DNA of 29,575 bases from CAZBPZ01 sp964493955 (GTDB lineage Bacteria > Chloroflexota > Dehalococcoidia > Dehalococcoidales > Fen-1064), in contig CAZBPZ010000012.1 of assembly GCA_964493955.1 (NCBI GenBank), positions 1-29,575 of the forward strand, given 5' to 3'. The translations under genes and the position numbers were made by a program. Below the pieces are notes generated by a model. It was not told the DNA's origin. It did not search any database and saw nothing but the letters and a program-made list of their open reading frames with translations. Position 1 is the first letter of the stretch; each line of letters opens with the position of its first letter. Of this stretch, positions 15,282-23,422 are shown piece by piece.

Positions 15282-15782
15282 CTATCCCTTCTTCAGGTTG
15301 GCGCTCTCGGCGAGCACCTGCTCAATCAACTCCCGGTGCGCTTCCTTATCAAGCGACTTCCTGATAATGCGCTCGGCGGCGGTAACCGCCAGGTCAGCGA
15401 ATTCCTGCCGCAGCTCAGCTATCACCTCGTCGCGCTCACGCTGGATCTCCTCGCGCGCCTTGGCGAGCAGGGCCTCGGCCTCCCGCCTGGCCTCCTCCTG
15501 GGCACGCTGCCGGGCCTCTTCACCCGCCCGCAGGGCGCGGGCGATGGCCTCCTGCCCCTCCCTGGCAGCCGCCTCCAGCTTCTTGCGGTTCTCCTCCTCG
15601 GCCCGGGCCGCCTCGGCCCGGGCCGCCTCAGCCTGCTCCACGCTCTCCTTTATCCGGCGGGAGCGCTCGTCAAACATCCGCATAACCGGCTTGTAGGCCA
15701 CGAAGTACAGCAGCACAAACAGCAACACGAAGTTGATAATCTGCGCCAGTAGCTGCGGCAGGTTTATCCCTAGTCCTTCCAC
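15282..15782 (-). CDS. atpF: ATP synthase F0 subunit b
   Basis: This 166-residue stator subunit has a single N-terminal transmembrane helix (about residues 12-32). A long, highly charged Ala/Glu/Arg coiled coil follows, then a C-terminal 'AAERIIRKSLDKEAHRELI' segment typical of the delta-binding end. The GTG start is supported by AGGAGG 8 bases upstream. Only one b-type gene is present, so the stator is presumably a homodimer. The coiled-coil coding region contains a short tandem duplication. Confidence 0.96.
   Translation of the reverse strand: MEGLGINLPQLLAQIINFVLLFVLLYFVAYKPVMRMFDERSRRIKESVEQAEAARAEAARAEEENRKKLEAAAREGQEAIARALRAGEEARQRAQEEARREAEALLAKAREEIQRERDEVIAELRQEFADLAVTAAERIIRKSLDKEAHRELIEQVLAESANLKKG
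15601..15630 (-). repeat. 15-bp tandem duplication inside atpF
   Basis: GCCCGGGCCGCCTCG (15601-15615) is followed by GCCCGGGCCGCCTCA (15616-15630), 14/15 identical. It encodes a repeated A-E-A-A-R-type block in the b-subunit coiled coil, so it is length-neutral in frame and may vary between strains. Confidence 0.75.
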
Positions 15783-15806
15783 TCTAACCCCTCCTGGCCA
15801 GCGATA

Positions 15807-16046
15807 CTAAGCCACAAAGATGAGCACCACGGACACGACCAGGGCATAGATGGCAACAGCCTCGGCAAAGGCAATGGCCAGAATCATGTTGGTCATGATT
15901 GGGCCTCTGGCCTCGGGGTTACGCCCCAGTGCCTGCATTGCTCCCGACCCCAGAATACCAATGCCAATCCCGGGGCCGATGGCACCCAGCCCCATCGCTA
16001 TGCCGGCTGCCAGGAGCCTCATTGTTTCAGCACTGATACCATCCAT
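15807..16046 (-). CDS. atpE: ATP synthase F0 subunit c, proton type
   Basis: This 79-residue hairpin of two transmembrane helices is joined by the polar loop 'GRNPEARG'. The ion-binding carboxylate is Glu62 in 'AIAFAEAVAIYALV'. Helix 1 reads 'GPGIGIGILG', with no Gln where sodium-dependent rings have GPGVGQG, and Glu62 is followed by Ala rather than Ser. Both point to a proton-driven ring. GGAGG lies 6 nt upstream of the ATG. Confidence 0.97.
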   Translation of the reverse strand: MDGISAETMRLLAAGIAMGLGAIGPGIGIGILGSGAMQALGRNPEARGPIMTNMILAIAFAEAVAIYALVVSVVLIFVA

Positions 16047-16118
16047 TTCTTCCTCCTTACTCTAGTAACACATACCGCCACACTGCAGCAGGGTCTCCAT
16101 TTACCAGCCTGCCCGTAC

Positions 16119-17099
16119 CTAGTGCGGTGCCTCTTCGCCTCCCCCGTGTGGTTGCACGGCAATGACAGCAAAGACCAGGGTCAGGCCGCCAAAGATAAGG
16201 GCCTGCACGAAACCCACGAAGAACTCCAGCCCGTAGAACGGGATGGCCAGCAACCACGGCATGAGGAATATCATCATCAGGATCAGTATCTCGCCGCCGA
16301 GCATGTTCCCAAAAAGACGGAAGGTGAAACTGACCACGCGAACAAACTCGCTCAGCCCCTCAAGCAGGCCAACGAATATGTCAATCGCCCCCATGAACAT
16401 CTCGGGTATGGCCTGGCGCAGCTTGCCCGTAAACAGCCGCACGAAGCCACGCCCCAGCCGGCCGACATTAACAAATTTGGTGAAGTAGCGCAGCCCACCA
16501 CCCTGGCTTATCCCCAGGTACTCCACCCAGACAAAGGATATCAGGGCCAGTGCCAGCGGGAAGTTGATGTCCGTGTTGGCACCCCGCAATAGCGGCACCA
16601 CCTCCGCCTCGCCATGCTCCACCACCGTCCACGTGATGGAGCCAAAGCCCGGTACCAGGCTCAGCCACGCGTTCATAATCACGAAGAGGAAGATGGTAGC
16701 TATCACCGGGAAGAAGCGGCGGCCGTTCTTCTCGCCGGCGGCATCAACACAGAAGTTGAGCAACCACTCCAGGGCGAATTCCAACAGGTTCTGCAGGCGC
16801 GTCGGGATGAGGCGCATACGGTGGGTCACCGCCCAGGCCAGCCCCACCAGAACCACTATTGTAATCCATGAGGCAATGAGGGTATTCGTTACGGGAAAGG
16901 TGCCGATGTGGAAAATAACCTCGGCCGGTAGCTGTACGTGTGGTATTCCTACCGTGAACACCTCGGGGAGCCCCACCTCACCCACCAGCGCCTTCCCCAG
17001 GGCACCGCTGAGCAGGCTGATAACACCCAGTGCCAGCAGGACCAGCACCACAGTAATCAACACCGGGAATGAGCAGCCCAAACACCCTTTTCTAGACAC
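16119..17099 (-). CDS. atpB: ATP synthase F0 subunit a
   Basis: This 326-residue multi-helix membrane protein forms the ion channel facing the c-ring. The essential arginine is R261 in 'VVSFTFRLFGNMLGGE'. It starts with a GTG that shares its first base with the atpZ stop (TAGTG), with AAGGGG 8 nt upstream. A short Cys-containing N terminus (KGCLGCS) precedes the first helix and is not a usual feature of the family. Confidence 0.96.
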   Translation of the reverse strand: MSRKGCLGCSFPVLITVVLVLLALGVISLLSGALGKALVGEVGLPEVFTVGIPHVQLPAEVIFHIGTFPVTNTLIASWITIVVLVGLAWAVTHRMRLIPTRLQNLLEFALEWLLNFCVDAAGEKNGRRFFPVIATIFLFVIMNAWLSLVPGFGSITWTVVEHGEAEVVPLLRGANTDINFPLALALISFVWVEYLGISQGGGLRYFTKFVNVGRLGRGFVRLFTGKLRQAIPEMFMGAIDIFVGLLEGLSEFVRVVSFTFRLFGNMLGGEILILMMIFLMPWLLAIPFYGLEFFVGFVQALIFGGLTLVFAVIAVQPHGGGEEAPH

Positions 17100-17323
17100 T
17101 AGCTATTCCCCTTGTTGCCTTTGTCATTCATCAAAGGGCGCAACATGCGGTAGACACCAAAAAAAGCCACCGCCAGACCGAGCAGCAGCCCGATGACCAG
17201 AAACAGTGGCTCCGTATGCAGCCTCACATCCAGCCAGCGCCCCCCCGCCACCCCCAGCACAATGGAACCTGCCACGTAGAACCCTACCCCAACCAGCCCC
17301 ACCGCCGCCAGCCGTTTATCCAT
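17099..17323 (-). CDS. AtpZ/AtpI-like small membrane protein
   Basis: This 74-residue protein has two predicted transmembrane helices (about 7-27 and 38-58) linked by a short loop containing 'GGRWLDVRL', the pattern of AtpZ/AtpI proteins that precede ATP synthase operons and help assemble the c-ring or move Mg2+. I chose the second ATG (17323, MDKRLAAVG), because the first ATG at 17338 lies inside the predicted -10 box and would not be transcribed. It is the first gene of the operon and overlaps atpB by one base. Confidence 0.87.
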   Translation of the reverse strand: MDKRLAAVGLVGVGFYVAGSIVLGVAGGRWLDVRLHTEPLFLVIGLLLGLAVAFFGVYRMLRPLMNDKGNKGNS

Positions 17324-17333
17324 ACCGGCGCCC

Positions 17334-17363
17334 AGCATAGCAAACCAGCACCTGAAACGTCAA
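17334..17363 (-). promoter_or_regulatory. Promoter of the ATP synthase operon, predicted near-leaderless
   Basis: The minus strand carries TTGACG (17363-17358, 5/6), an 18-bp spacer and TATGCT (17339-17334, 4/6). The predicted start is near 17327, four bases before the ATG at 17323. Confidence 0.55.
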
Positions 17364-17476
17364 TAGCGCCGGCCCCGCTGCCGGGCATAAACAGAGGGGC
17401 CCCGCACCCTCACCAGCAAGGCCCCCAGCAAAACCGCCATCCCCGCGCTTAGATTTCTACGGCTCCCCTATCGCCA

Positions 17477-17502
17477 GCCCCGGCCGGCCACGGCCCCGGG
17501 GC
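17477..17502 (-). terminator. GC-rich hairpin downstream of the nuclease-domain gene
   Basis: GCCCCGG (17477-17483) and CCGGGGC (17496-17502) form a perfect 7-bp stem about 20 nt past the stop of the gene at 17521. No T tract follows, so it may be a stabilising or attenuating hairpin. The rest of 17339-17520 shows only the atp promoter. Confidence 0.3.
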
Positions 17503-17520
17503 ACGCAGCAGCCCCCCTTC

Positions 17521-18072
17521 CTAAGACTTACGCTTATCAAAGTCTTCCAGGTCAAGGCTGTTGATGAAATCCCTGAAAGCCGACAGCTTGCGCAGCTCCT
17601 CCTCGCTGACCGGCTTACCCTCCGCCTCCGCTTCACCGGGGGTCTCCCCCGGGACCATCTTGCCGGTATCCCGGTCCAGCAGGATTCCGGCCCGGTCCAT
17701 CACGCTCTCTTCGGCAAAGATGGGGGCATCCACCCGCACCGCCAGTGCAATCGCATCGCTCGGGCGCGAGTCCACCTCCATCCGCCCGCCGTCCACGCTG
17801 AGGACTATCTTGGCATAGAAGGTGTCGTTCTTCAGGTCACTCACCACAATCGAATCAACCTTCGCCCCCAGCGCATCAACCAGCGCCTGCATCAGGTCAT
17901 GCGTCAGCGGCCGCTGCACGCTGACACCCTGGAGCTTGACCGCAATCGCATCCGCCTCCGCCGGGCCAATCCAGATTGGCAGATAGCGGTCCGTATCCTT
18001 CTCCCTAAGAATTACCACCCGCTGGTAGTTCATAAGGCTCACCCTGATACTATCAACGACCATCTCAATCAT
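17521..18072 (-). CDS. Bifunctional nuclease (BFN/DUF151) domain protein
   Basis: This 183-residue protein has a BFN domain in its first ~135 residues: 'VVILREKDTDRYLPIWIGPAEADAIA' (broken over two strands), 'GVSVQRPLTHDLM' and 'VDSRPSDAIALAVR'. The domain was described in plant and thermophile proteins with RNase/DNase activity; for most bacterial members the function is unproven. The C-terminal ~45 residues are acidic, with a short helical segment ('SEEELRKLSAFRDFINSL'). The ATG at 18072 is chosen because AGGAGG lies 7 bases upstream and the domain begins there. It is transcribed alone from a near-consensus promoter. Confidence 0.92.
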   Translation of the reverse strand: MIEMVVDSIRVSLMNYQRVVILREKDTDRYLPIWIGPAEADAIAVKLQGVSVQRPLTHDLMQALVDALGAKVDSIVVSDLKNDTFYAKIVLSVDGGRMEVDSRPSDAIALAVRVDAPIFAEESVMDRAGILLDRDTGKMVPGETPGEAEAEGKPVSEEELRKLSAFRDFINSLDLEDFDKRKS

Positions 18073-18115
18073 GGTGAACCTCCTGTGGGCCCCGCCATCA
18101 CCTTTCAGCCTTTCA

Positions 18116-18144
18116 ATTCTAACGCCGCCACCGGGAGGTGTCAA
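18116..18144 (-). promoter_or_regulatory. Sigma70-type promoter of the nuclease-domain gene
   Basis: On the minus strand a perfect TTGACA (18144-18139), a 17-bp spacer and TAGAAT (18121-18116, 5/6) give a predicted start near 18109 and a 37-nt leader with AGGAGG. Confidence 0.75.
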
Positions 18145-18249
18145 TCAGCCCGCAGAGGCCAGCAACATCATGCCAGCATTAGGCAAATAAGACCCTCCGC
18201 CAGCCCGGCCCGGGGTATCGGCGCAGCCCCCGCCGCCAGCCCGGTTGAC

Positions 18250-18278
18250 TTGCTTTTGCCACCCCCCTGTCGTAGAGT
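18250..18278 (+). promoter_or_regulatory. Candidate promoter of the ppsA-dgt-dnaG-rpoD operon
   Basis: TTGCTT (18250-18255), a 17-bp spacer and TAGAGT (18273-18278) are the best-spaced pair. An overlapping TTGACT at 18245 is a better -35 but has no -10 at the right distance. The predicted leader is about 39 nt and contains GAGGAGG before the ppsA ATG. Confidence 0.4.
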
Positions 18279-18323
18279 AGTAGGCAGGCCAAAACAACCA
18301 TCTACCCGCGAGGAGGAGACGCA

Positions 18324-20579
18324 ATGCGCCAGCATCCAGGGGCAGTTGTGTGGTTTGGCGAGGTGTCCCGCCATGATATTGGCCTTGTTGGCGGGAAAGG
18401 AGCCAACCTCGGTGAAATGGCCCGGGCCGGCATCCCGGTCCCACCCGGATTCATCGTAACCGCGGCTGCCTACTTCGACTTTCTGGAAGAGACTGGTATC
18501 CGTGACCAGATGCGCCGTATCCTGGACCCCCTGGACCCCAACGACAGCCGCCAGCTGCAGGAGATATCCGCCCGCATCAAGGAGCTGATACTCAACGCTG
18601 CCATGCCACCCGAAACGGCGGCTGCCATCGCCCGGGCCTACGAGGAAATGGGGGACGGCCTGGTGGCCGTCCGCTCCTCCGCCACCGCCGAGGACCTCCC
18701 CGAAGCATCCTTCGCCGGCCAGCAGGCCACCTTCCTCAACGTCATCGGCCAGGACCAGGTCGTGGCGGCCGTACAGCGGTGCTGGGCGTCACTGTTTGAG
18801 CCCAGGGCCATCTTCTACCGTGTTGAGAACGGGTTCGACCACTTTAAAGTCGGCATCGCCGTACCGGTGCAGCGGATGGTACAGTCCGAAGCATCCGGCG
18901 TGATGTTCACCGTTGACCCCACCACCTCCGACCCCACCAAGATTACCATCGAAGCGGTGCTCGGACTGGGAGAGATGATTGTCTCCGGCGACGTTACGCC
19001 TGACCACTATGTTGTCAACAAAGAAGACCTGACGATTGTCACCAAGGAAATCAAGCAGCAGGAATGGAAGCTTATCTACAATGATGGCCTCAGCCCCGGT
19101 GCGCCGAATGTCAAGGTAGGGCTCAGCCCCGAAGAGCAGGCGCGCCAGAAAATCAGCGACGCTGACATCATCGCCATTGCCCGCCTCGGCCGACGCCTGG
19201 AAGAACACTACAACTTCCCCCAGGACGTGGAGTGGGCCAAGGAAAAGGACCAGCTCTTCATCGTGCAGACACGCCCGGTGACCACCATCAAGGAAGTCAC
19301 CCGGGGCGTCACCAGCCTCGAGACCAAAGCCATACCCATTCTTACCGGCTCGCCCGCCAGTCCCGGCGTGGCCTGCGGGCCGGTCAAGACAGTGCATGAC
19401 CCCGCCGAGATAGACAAGGTGGTGGATGGTGACATCCTCGTGGCCGAGATGACCACACCCGACTTTGTTCCCGCCATGAAACGCGCCGCCGCCATTGTTA
19501 CCGACCGCGGCGGCCGCACTGCCCACGCCGCCATCGTCAGCCGGGAGCTCGGTATCCCCTGTGTCGTCGGGGCCCAGCACGCCACCACCACCCTCCAGGA
19601 CGGCCAGGTTGTCACCGTCAACGGCACGGACGGCAAGGTCTACGAGGGGCGGATTGAACTGGCCGTCAGGCAGGAGAAACGGGCCAGGGCCAGCATCAAA
19701 ACACGCACCAAGCTGCTCGTCAACCTGGCCCAGCCGGAACTGGCGGACCGGGTCGCGGCGCATGATGTTGACGGCGTGGGACTCCTGCGGGCCGAGTTCA
19801 TGGTTGCCCAGATTGGCGAGCACCCCGGCCACATAATCAAGCAGGGGCGTGGCCAGGAATTCGTTGACAGGCTGGCCGAAGGCCTGCTCGCCTTCGCCAG
19901 GGCCTTCCACCCCCGGCAGGTGGTCTACCGCACCAACGACTTCAAGACCAACGAGTACCGCGCCCTCAAGGGCGGTGAAGAGTTCGAGCAGCCGGAAGAA
20001 AACCCCATGCTCGGCTACCGCGGCGCTTCGCGCTATATCACCGATATTGAGACCTTCAAGCTGGAGCTGGCCGCCATCAAGAAGGTGCGCCAGCAGTATG
20101 ACAACCTCTGGGTGATGATACCCTTCGTGCGCACCGTCAACGAGCTGGCCCAGACCGTCCGCATCATGGCCGAAGAAGGGTTGCGCCGCGCCGACAACTT
20201 CAAGATATGGATGATGGTCGAGGTCCCCTCAAACATCATCCTGCTGGAGAAATTCATCAAGGTTGGTATTGACGGTATTTCCATCGGCTCCAACGACCTG
20301 ACCCAGCTGGTCCTGGGGATTGACCGTGATAGCGAGAGGCTGGCCGCCACCTTCGATGAGCGTGACGAGGCCGTAATGTGGTGCCTGCAGCGTGCCATCA
20401 CCACCGCCAGGCAAATGGGGATTACCTCCTCCATCTGCGGGCAGGCCCCCTCCGTTTACCCGGAACTGACCGCCAAGCTGGTAGAATGGGGCATCACGTC
20501 CATCTCGGTCAGCCCGGACATGATTGACCAGACCAGGGAGATTATCGCCGAAGTCGAGGAACGACTGGGAATACGGTGA
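18324..20579 (+). CDS. ppsA: Phosphoenolpyruvate synthase (pyruvate, water dikinase)
   Basis: This 751-residue enzyme makes phosphoenolpyruvate from pyruvate and ATP, feeding gluconeogenesis. Domains in order: an ATP-grasp nucleotide-binding domain (about 1-325, with 'GGKGANLGEM' and 'VRSSATAEDLPEASFAGQ'), the swivelling phosphohistidine domain (about 340-440, catalytic H401 in 'TDRGGRTAHAAIVSRELGIP') and the C-terminal PEP/pyruvate TIM barrel (about 460-751, with 'GSNDLTQLVLGIDRDS' and C705 in 'SICGQAPS'). All key residues are present. The ATG at 18324 has a strong GAGGAGG upstream. Its stop overlaps the dgt start by 4 nt (GTGA), so a central-carbon enzyme heads an operon for nucleotide pool, primase and main sigma factor. 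Confidence 0.96.
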   Translation: MRQHPGAVVWFGEVSRHDIGLVGGKGANLGEMARAGIPVPPGFIVTAAAYFDFLEETGIRDQMRRILDPLDPNDSRQLQEISARIKELILNAAMPPETAAAIARAYEEMGDGLVAVRSSATAEDLPEASFAGQQATFLNVIGQDQVVAAVQRCWASLFEPRAIFYRVENGFDHFKVGIAVPVQRMVQSEASGVMFTVDPTTSDPTKITIEAVLGLGEMIVSGDVTPDHYVVNKEDLTIVTKEIKQQEWKLIYNDGLSPGAPNVKVGLSPEEQARQKISDADIIAIARLGRRLEEHYNFPQDVEWAKEKDQLFIVQTRPVTTIKEVTRGVTSLETKAIPILTGSPASPGVACGPVKTVHDPAEIDKVVDGDILVAEMTTPDFVPAMKRAAAIVTDRGGRTAHAAIVSRELGIPCVVGAQHATTTLQDGQVVTVNGTDGKVYEGRIELAVRQEKRARASIKTRTKLLVNLAQPELADRVAAHDVDGVGLLRAEFMVAQIGEHPGHIIKQGRGQEFVDRLAEGLLAFARAFHPRQVVYRTNDFKTNEYRALKGGEEFEQPEENPMLGYRGASRYITDIETFKLELAAIKKVRQQYDNLWVMIPFVRTVNELAQTVRIMAEEGLRRADNFKIWMMVEVPSNIILLEKFIKVGIDGISIGSNDLTQLVLGIDRDSERLAATFDERDEAVMWCLQRAITTARQMGITSSICGQAPSVYPELTAKLVEWGITSISVSPDMIDQTREIIAEVEERLGIR

Positions 20580-21646
20580 GGCGTCCCGAAATCCGTCAGC
20601 TGGTGGAGGAAAGGGAAGAAACCCTCTCCCACCACGCCCAGAAGAGCCGGCTTTCGCGCGGTCGGCTCCGGCGCGAAGAGCCCTGCCCTATCCGGACGGA
20701 GTTCCAGCGTGACCGCGACCGGATACTCTACTCCAAGGCCTTCCGCCGCCTCAAGCACAAGACGCAGGTATTCATCGCCCCCCTGGGGGACCACTATGTC
20801 ACCCGTCTCACCCACACCCTGGAGGTTGCCCAGATTGCACGCACCATCGCCCGGGCCCTCAACCTCAACGAGGACCTGGCCGAGGCCATCAGCCTCGGCC
20901 ACGACCTCGGCCACACCCCCTTCGGTCACGTCGGGGAAGCGGTGCTGGCCGAACTCAGCCCCCGCGGCTTCCACCACAACGAGCAGTCCCTGCGCGTGGT
21001 GGACCACCTGGAACGCCAGGGGCGAGGACTGAACCTCACCTGGGAGGTGCGGGACGGCATCCTTAACCACTCCAAAACGCACTCAAGTCTCCTGGAAGAA
21101 GACTGGGGCAAGACCAGCACCCTCGAAGGTGACATCTGCCGCCTGGCCGATATCGTGGCCTACGTCAACCATGACACCGAGGACGCCGTCCGGGCCGGCG
21201 CCATCTCCGAGCGTGATGTCCCCCTCGGGGCGGTTACCGTGCTGGGCATGACCAACTCCGAGCGCATCAACACCATGGTGACCGATGTCATCCAGCACTC
21301 CTGGGCCACCAGCGGCCGGGCTCCCGGGCCGGTGCACATCGGCATGAGCCCCGAAGTGCTGCGCGCCACCGACATGCTGCGGGAGTTCCTCTTCAGCCAC
21401 GTGTACAACGTGCGCTCCGCCCACGAGGAGTCCGAGCTTGCCAGGGAGACCATCCGCCGGCTCTACAGGTACTTCGTCCGCCACGAGGACAGGCTCCCCC
21501 CCGAATACCGGCTGATTGAAGACGACCCGCAGCAAAGGGTGATAGACTACATTGCCGGCATGACCGACCGCTACGCCCTGCGCACCGCCGCCGACCTTGA
21601 CCTCCTCCCCCCGGGCGTCCGGCCATCCCGGCTGTTCGTGGACTGA
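20576..21646 (+). CDS. dgt: Deoxyguanosinetriphosphate triphosphohydrolase-like protein (HD domain)
   Basis: This 356-residue HD-superfamily protein has ligands H80 ('RLTHTLEVAQ'), H109-D110 ('SLGHDLGHTPFGH') and D200 ('AYVNHDTEDA'). Family members remove triphosphate from dGTP or other dNTPs and so control the pools used for replication. The 'DRDRILYSKAFRRLKHKTQVF' region, split across residues 46-66, is characteristic. It starts at a GTG overlapping the ppsA stop. It sits 22 nt before dnaG, a neighbourhood common in Gram-positive-type genomes. Which dNTP it prefers is unknown. Confidence 0.94.
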   Translation: MRRPEIRQLVEEREETLSHHAQKSRLSRGRLRREEPCPIRTEFQRDRDRILYSKAFRRLKHKTQVFIAPLGDHYVTRLTHTLEVAQIARTIARALNLNEDLAEAISLGHDLGHTPFGHVGEAVLAELSPRGFHHNEQSLRVVDHLERQGRGLNLTWEVRDGILNHSKTHSSLLEEDWGKTSTLEGDICRLADIVAYVNHDTEDAVRAGAISERDVPLGAVTVLGMTNSERINTMVTDVIQHSWATSGRAPGPVHIGMSPEVLRATDMLREFLFSHVYNVRSAHEESELARETIRRLYRYFVRHEDRLPPEYRLIEDDPQQRVIDYIAGMTDRYALRTAADLDLLPPGVRPSRLFVD

Positions 21647-21668
21647 TAATAGACCGCCGCAGGCTCCA

Positions 21669-23420
21669 ATGAGCGTCATTGACGACGTCAAGCAAAAGGT
21701 TGATATTGTCGAGGTCATCGGCCAGTCAGTTGCCCTGAGCAAGGCCGGCCGTAACTTCAAAGCACGCTGCCCGTTTCACGAGGAGCGCACCCCCTCCTTC
21801 TACGTCTTCCCGGAGCGCCAGACCTGGCACTGCTTCGGGGCCTGCAGCACCGGCGGCGACGTCTTCTCCTTCCTCATGAAGCAGCAGGGGATTGACTTCG
21901 GGGAGGCGCTCCGCCGGCTGGCCCGGCAGGCCGGCATCACCCTCCCCTCCCACCCCGGGCCGGCCGGCCGGAAAGACGAGCGTGAAAGGCTCTACCAGCT
22001 CAACGATGCCGCCGCCCGCTTCTTCCACGAGCAGCTACTCAACTCGCGGCCGGCCGCCACGGCCCGCAACTACCTGCTGCGGCGCGGCCTTAGCGCCGGG
22101 ACCGTGGCCGCCTTCAACCTGGGCTATGCCCCCGCCCAGGACGCCCTGCGGCAGCACCTGGCTGAGTGCGGCTTCACCGAACCGGAGATGCTGGCGGCTG
22201 GCCTCCTCGTGGAGACGGAAAATGGCACCCGCGAGCGCTTCCGCCACCGCCTCATCTTCCCCATCCGCGACATTCGCGGCCGCACCACCGGCTTCGGGGC
22301 GCGCGTGCTCGATAACTCCCAGCCCAAGTACACCAACTCCCCGCAGTCAGCCCTGTTTGACAAGAGCGGCTCCCTCTACGGCATTGACCTGGCAGCCCCG
22401 GCCATCCGCAAGCAGGACCGGGCCGTACTGGTGGAAGGCTACATGGATACCCTCACCGCCCACCAGCACGGCTTCACCAACGTGGTCGCCTCAATGGGCA
22501 CCTCGGTCACCGAGCGCCAGGTCACCGTCCTGAAACGCCTCACCCGCAACCTCGTCCTCGCCCTGGATGCCGACGCCGCCGGCGAGGAGGCCATGCTGCG
22601 CTGCGTGGACTACGAAAACGTGCTGGAGGCGGAGATAAAGGTCGTCACCATGCCGGCCGGCCAAGACCCGGACGACGTCATCCGGGAAGATGCCACCGCC
22701 TGGCAGCAACTGCTGGAAAACGCCGTGCCGGTGGTGGACTTCACCTTCGAGATGAAAACGGCCGGCCTTGACTTCGCCAGAGCCGGCGATACCGCCCGGG
22801 CCGTCCGCGAGCTGCTGCCGGTACTGGCCCGGATGAAGGACGTCGTGCGGCGCGACCACTACCTGCGGCGGCTGGAAAGAATCACCGGGACAGGCTATAA
22901 TATACTAGAGGTAGCTCTCCGGCAGGTAATGAGTACCGCCGCGGGAAGTGCGGCCGCCAGGCGCCCGCTAGCGCGCCCGGCTGGCCAGGCCCGTTCCGGT
23001 ACACGCGAAGAGTACTGCCTGAGGCTGTTGCTGCAACACCCTGGCCTGAGGGACAGGAGCGGAGACATTCTCCCGGAGTATTTCCAGCATAGCCAGAACC
23101 GTGCCATCTTTGATGCCATTCGCCAGAGTGCCGACACGGCCACCCTGCGGGACCGCCTTGACCCGGTGCTGTGGGAAGTGGTGGAAAGACTACTGGCAGA
23201 CCCCACCCCACCCGACCGTCCCGAGGAGCGGCTGGCCGATGTTGCCCTGCGCCTCAAGCAGGACTACCTGCGTGCCCTGAAAAAGGCCGAGGCCGAGACC
23301 CGGGCCGCCGCGGCCGGGGCCGATGACTCCAGCCTGCAGGAGAGAGCCGTCCGCACTAACGAGGAACTGAGAGAAACGTTTCTACAGAAAGAGCGGAGCA
23401 GCCGGAGCAGGAGAACATAG
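21669..23420 (+). CDS. dnaG: DNA primase
   Basis: This 583-residue primase synthesises RNA primers at the replication fork. The N-terminal zinc domain uses C34-x2-H37-x17-C55-x3-C59: 'RCPFHEERTPSF' then 'WHCFGACSTGGD'. Most primases have CFGC (C-x2-C), so there is one extra residue between the last two ligands. The RNA-polymerase/Toprim core follows ('VLVEGYMDTLTAHQ' near 255, 'LALDADAAG' near 298). The C-terminal ~150 residues are helical and probably bind the DnaB helicase. I chose the ATG at 21669; earlier in-frame codons lie inside dgt. The stop is 2 nt from the rpoD start. Confidence 0.96.
   Translation: MSVIDDVKQKVDIVEVIGQSVALSKAGRNFKARCPFHEERTPSFYVFPERQTWHCFGACSTGGDVFSFLMKQQGIDFGEALRRLARQAGITLPSHPGPAGRKDERERLYQLNDAAARFFHEQLLNSRPAATARNYLLRRGLSAGTVAAFNLGYAPAQDALRQHLAECGFTEPEMLAAGLLVETENGTRERFRHRLIFPIRDIRGRTTGFGARVLDNSQPKYTNSPQSALFDKSGSLYGIDLAAPAIRKQDRAVLVEGYMDTLTAHQHGFTNVVASMGTSVTERQVTVLKRLTRNLVLALDADAAGEEAMLRCVDYENVLEAEIKVVTMPAGQDPDDVIREDATAWQQLLENAVPVVDFTFEMKTAGLDFARAGDTARAVRELLPVLARMKDVVRRDHYLRRLERITGTGYNILEVALRQVMSTAAGSAAARRPLARPAGQARSGTREEYCLRLLLQHPGLRDRSGDILPEYFQHSQNRAIFDAIRQSADTATLRDRLDPVLWEVVERLLADPTPPDRPEERLADVALRLKQDYLRALKKAEAETRAAAAGADDSSLQERAVRTNEELRETFLQKERSSRSRRT
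22873..22901 (+). promoter_or_regulatory. Candidate internal promoter in dnaG for rpoD
   Basis: TGGAAA (22873-22878, 4/6), 17 bp and a perfect TATAAT (22896-22901) lie in an AT-rich island of an otherwise GC-rich coding sequence, about 520 bp before the rpoD start. E. coli is known to drive rpoD from a promoter inside dnaG, so this position is plausible. Confidence 0.35.
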
Positions 23421-23422
23421 CC

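Noticed and set aside
15598..15635. Palindromic GGCCCGGGCC copies in atpF as a regulatory site
   Set aside because: They are part of a 15-bp coding duplication for an Ala/Glu/Arg coiled coil and need no other explanation.
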